Positions 20,361-21,876 of a DNA stretch of 21,876 nt are shown in pieces. Location of the stretch: the NCBI RefSeq assembly GCF_000388065.1, contig NW_009242976.1, forward strand, positions 295,169 through 317,044. The letters run 5' to 3'. The DNA is from Fonticula alba (lineage: Eukaryota; Opisthokonta; Rotosphaerida; Fonticulaceae). Position 1 is the first letter of the stretch. Each line of letters opens with the position of its first letter. The notes below the pieces were generated by a model. It worked only from the letters and a program-made list of their open reading frames with translations, did not search any database and was not told the DNA's origin. The position numbers were made by a program, and so were the translations under genes.

Positions 20361-21698
20361 CTACCGCCGACCCCGGCCGCCCTTGACGACACCGGCCCCG
20401 GCTGGGCCGGACTTCTTCTTGGGCTCGGCAGCCTTGGCCGTACGACGCTCCTCGCGCTTCTTGAAGGCGGCCTTCTTCTTCTTCTCCCGATCGGCCTTGT
20501 CCTTGGTCCGCTCGCGCGTCTTCTTCAGCTTCTTCAGGGCCGAGGAGCCGCCAGAGCGCTTGGCCGCCTTCTCCTCGTTGCGCAGGCGGATGTTCTCCTC
20601 GCGGCGGTTCTGCTTCTCCCGCTGAACGGTCTTCTCCGCGCGCACGCGCTTGGACCTGGGGTGGTGGAAATGCGTGGGGGAGGGTCAGTTGCAAGGTGGG
20701 GCAGGTGGGAAGGGGGGGGGGGGGGGCAGCAATTGACCACACTTGGCCCCGTCATGGGGGCAACAAACAAAGGCCCAAGGTCTTGACGCCCCCCCCCCCC
20801 CCCAGTTACAGACCATCCCACGATACCAATGCACGCACCACTCGGTCTTGGTCTTCAGCTTCTTGCGATCCTTAGTCTTGATGGCCTTGCGCAGCTTGGA
20901 TGCATCGTCCTTCACGACATGTCCCTCGGCACGGGCCATGGCTGTCTCCCACTCCATGCGCTTGCGGACTTCCTCCGCCCGGACGGGATTCCGCTCGGCC
21001 AGCGAGGCGAGCTTCTGATCGCGCTTCTCCAGCTGGGCGCCGCGAAGAAGGGGGAGGCAAAAAGGAGGGTTGCACGCATTAGCGAGGGTACCCCGCAGGA
21101 ATGGACAACAACAACAACAGCAACAACAGCAGCGGCAGCCGCAACAGCGAGCGGAAAGGGGAAAGGGAGCCATCGAAGCACGCACCTTCTCGAGGGCCAC
21201 CTTGGGCGTGGTGCGCGGGCGCTTCAGAATGTTGCCGACCACACTGAAGGAGAAGCTTTCCTTGACACTGTCACGGCCGCGCTTCTTGTCGGCCACCTCC
21301 TGGCGAATGATGGACACCTCATCAAGGTCCGCGCCATCGGCCTCCTCATCCTGATCCGAGTCATCGTCATCAGCATCATCATCGTGCTCATCATCGTGCT
21401 CATCATCGTCCTCGAGATCCGAGTCGGCGAAGGCCGGCGCCGCGCTGATGGGCAGGTGCGTGGCCCGAGGGACCTTGCGGCTGGCCGAGCTGGCAGCCTT
21501 GGCCAGGGTGCGCTTCGCCGGGATGGCTGCGGCCGAAGCCAATTTCCGCGTGCCAGGCGCGGCCTTCTTGGCGAGTTTACCGGCACCTGGGGCCAGCTTG
21601 GCCTTGCCGGCGGCGGGCTTGACCTTGCTGGCAGCTGGCTTCATCTTGCCGGCCGCGGCGGGCTTCGCCTTGCCGACCATGGCGGGCGACTTGGCCAT
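20361..21698 (-). CDS. SURF6: SURF6/Rrp14-like ribosome biogenesis protein
   Basis: Minus-strand exons 21698-21186, 21032-20839 and 20655-20361 join in phases 0,2 into 333 residues. The N terminus (1-80) is a basic Lys/Ala/Pro-rich tail with repeated KPAA-type units. Residues 92-127 are a strongly acidic Asp/Glu stretch. The C-terminal half is the Lys/Arg/Glu-rich SURF6 domain: a Phe-containing VKESFSFSVVGN motif, the conserved KVALEK...RDQKLASLAERNP run, EGHVVKDDASKLRKAIKTKD, and W236 spanning intron 2. It ends in a basic RGRR tail. SURF6/Rrp14 is a nucleolar RNA-binding protein needed for rRNA processing and 60S (and some 40S) assembly. The start at 21698 is the first unsplit ATG. A possible upstream intron would instead make an ATG by splicing and add five residues. 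It converges on importin alpha. Confidence 0.9.
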
Positions 21699-21711
21699 CT
21701 TGCTTTTGGCC

Positions 21712-21806
21712 CTTGGCGAGACAAGCCCCGGGGCAGAGGGAGGAGGGTAGCGCGTTAGCCAGGACCCGAGGGTGCCAACAAGGGCGAGAAGAAAAAGGCA
21801 ACGTAC
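21712..21806 (-). other. putative intron splitting the SURF6 start codon
   Basis: On the minus strand a GTACGT donor (21806-21801) follows the bases AT. A GCTAAC branch-like site lies near 21759, followed by a pyrimidine-rich stretch and a CAAG acceptor ending at 21712. Joining AT to the following G gives ATG and continues as MAKSK straight into MAKSPAM in frame. The intron would be 95 bases. Confidence 0.4.
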
Positions 21807-21832
21807 ATGAGTACCAGGTGCAGAAGCGTGTC

Positions 21833-21876
21833 TCTCTGTGTGTGCGTGTGTGCGTGTGTGCGTGTGTGCGTGTGTG
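21833..21876. repeat. GTGTGTGC-type microsatellite running off the window
   Basis: About five units of an eight-base GT repeat with a regular C interruption are read directly upstream of the SURF6 gene. The array continues past the window end. Confidence 0.9.

Overview
The window is GC-rich nuclear DNA from a eukaryote. It holds compact protein genes broken by short GT-AG introns (about 95-290 bases) with long pyrimidine tracts, separated by gaps full of microsatellites and G/C homopolymers. No bacterial, plasmid, phage or organelle signature was seen, and no tRNA or rRNA gene was recognised. The conserved genes (eIF3i, importin alpha, SURF6, a bZIP factor) fit a single-celled opisthokont-like organism. 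A nucleariid such as Fonticula is my best guess from the style of the genome; this is inference, not something the sequence proves.

Layout. 1-2314: low-complexity flank with no supported gene. 2435-5020 (+): five-exon gene for a UBA plus five-Tudor protein. 5021-5716: convergent 3' flanks. 5717-6816 (-): two-exon gene for a secreted Lys/Ala-rich repeat protein. 6817-8970: spacer with CA and TC microsatellites. 8971-11034 (+): seven-exon eIF3i gene. 11035-13171: spacer. 13172-14942 (+): three-exon bZIP transcription factor. 14943-17644: repeats, two dyad elements and a stretch with coding-like codon use on both strands that I could not resolve. 17645-19668 (+): three-exon importin alpha. 19669-20360: convergent 3' flanks. 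20361-21698 (-): three-exon SURF6/Rrp14 gene, with a possible further intron that splits its start codon. 21699-21876: 5' flank ending in a GT-type microsatellite.

All six main gene models were rebuilt by hand from reading frames and splice sites. In each one the phases close and the total length is a whole number of codons (604, 317, 341, 481, 560 and 333 residues). The genes do not form an operon or an obvious system. Several serve gene expression: translation initiation (eIF3i), nuclear import (importin alpha), ribosome assembly (SURF6), transcription (bZIP) and probably methylarginine reading (Tudor protein).

The most interesting genome-level signal is the splice donor. Almost every intron has C at position +4 (GTGCGT, GTACGT, GTTCGT, GTACGC) instead of the usual A. 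The most interesting gene is the UBA plus five-Tudor protein.
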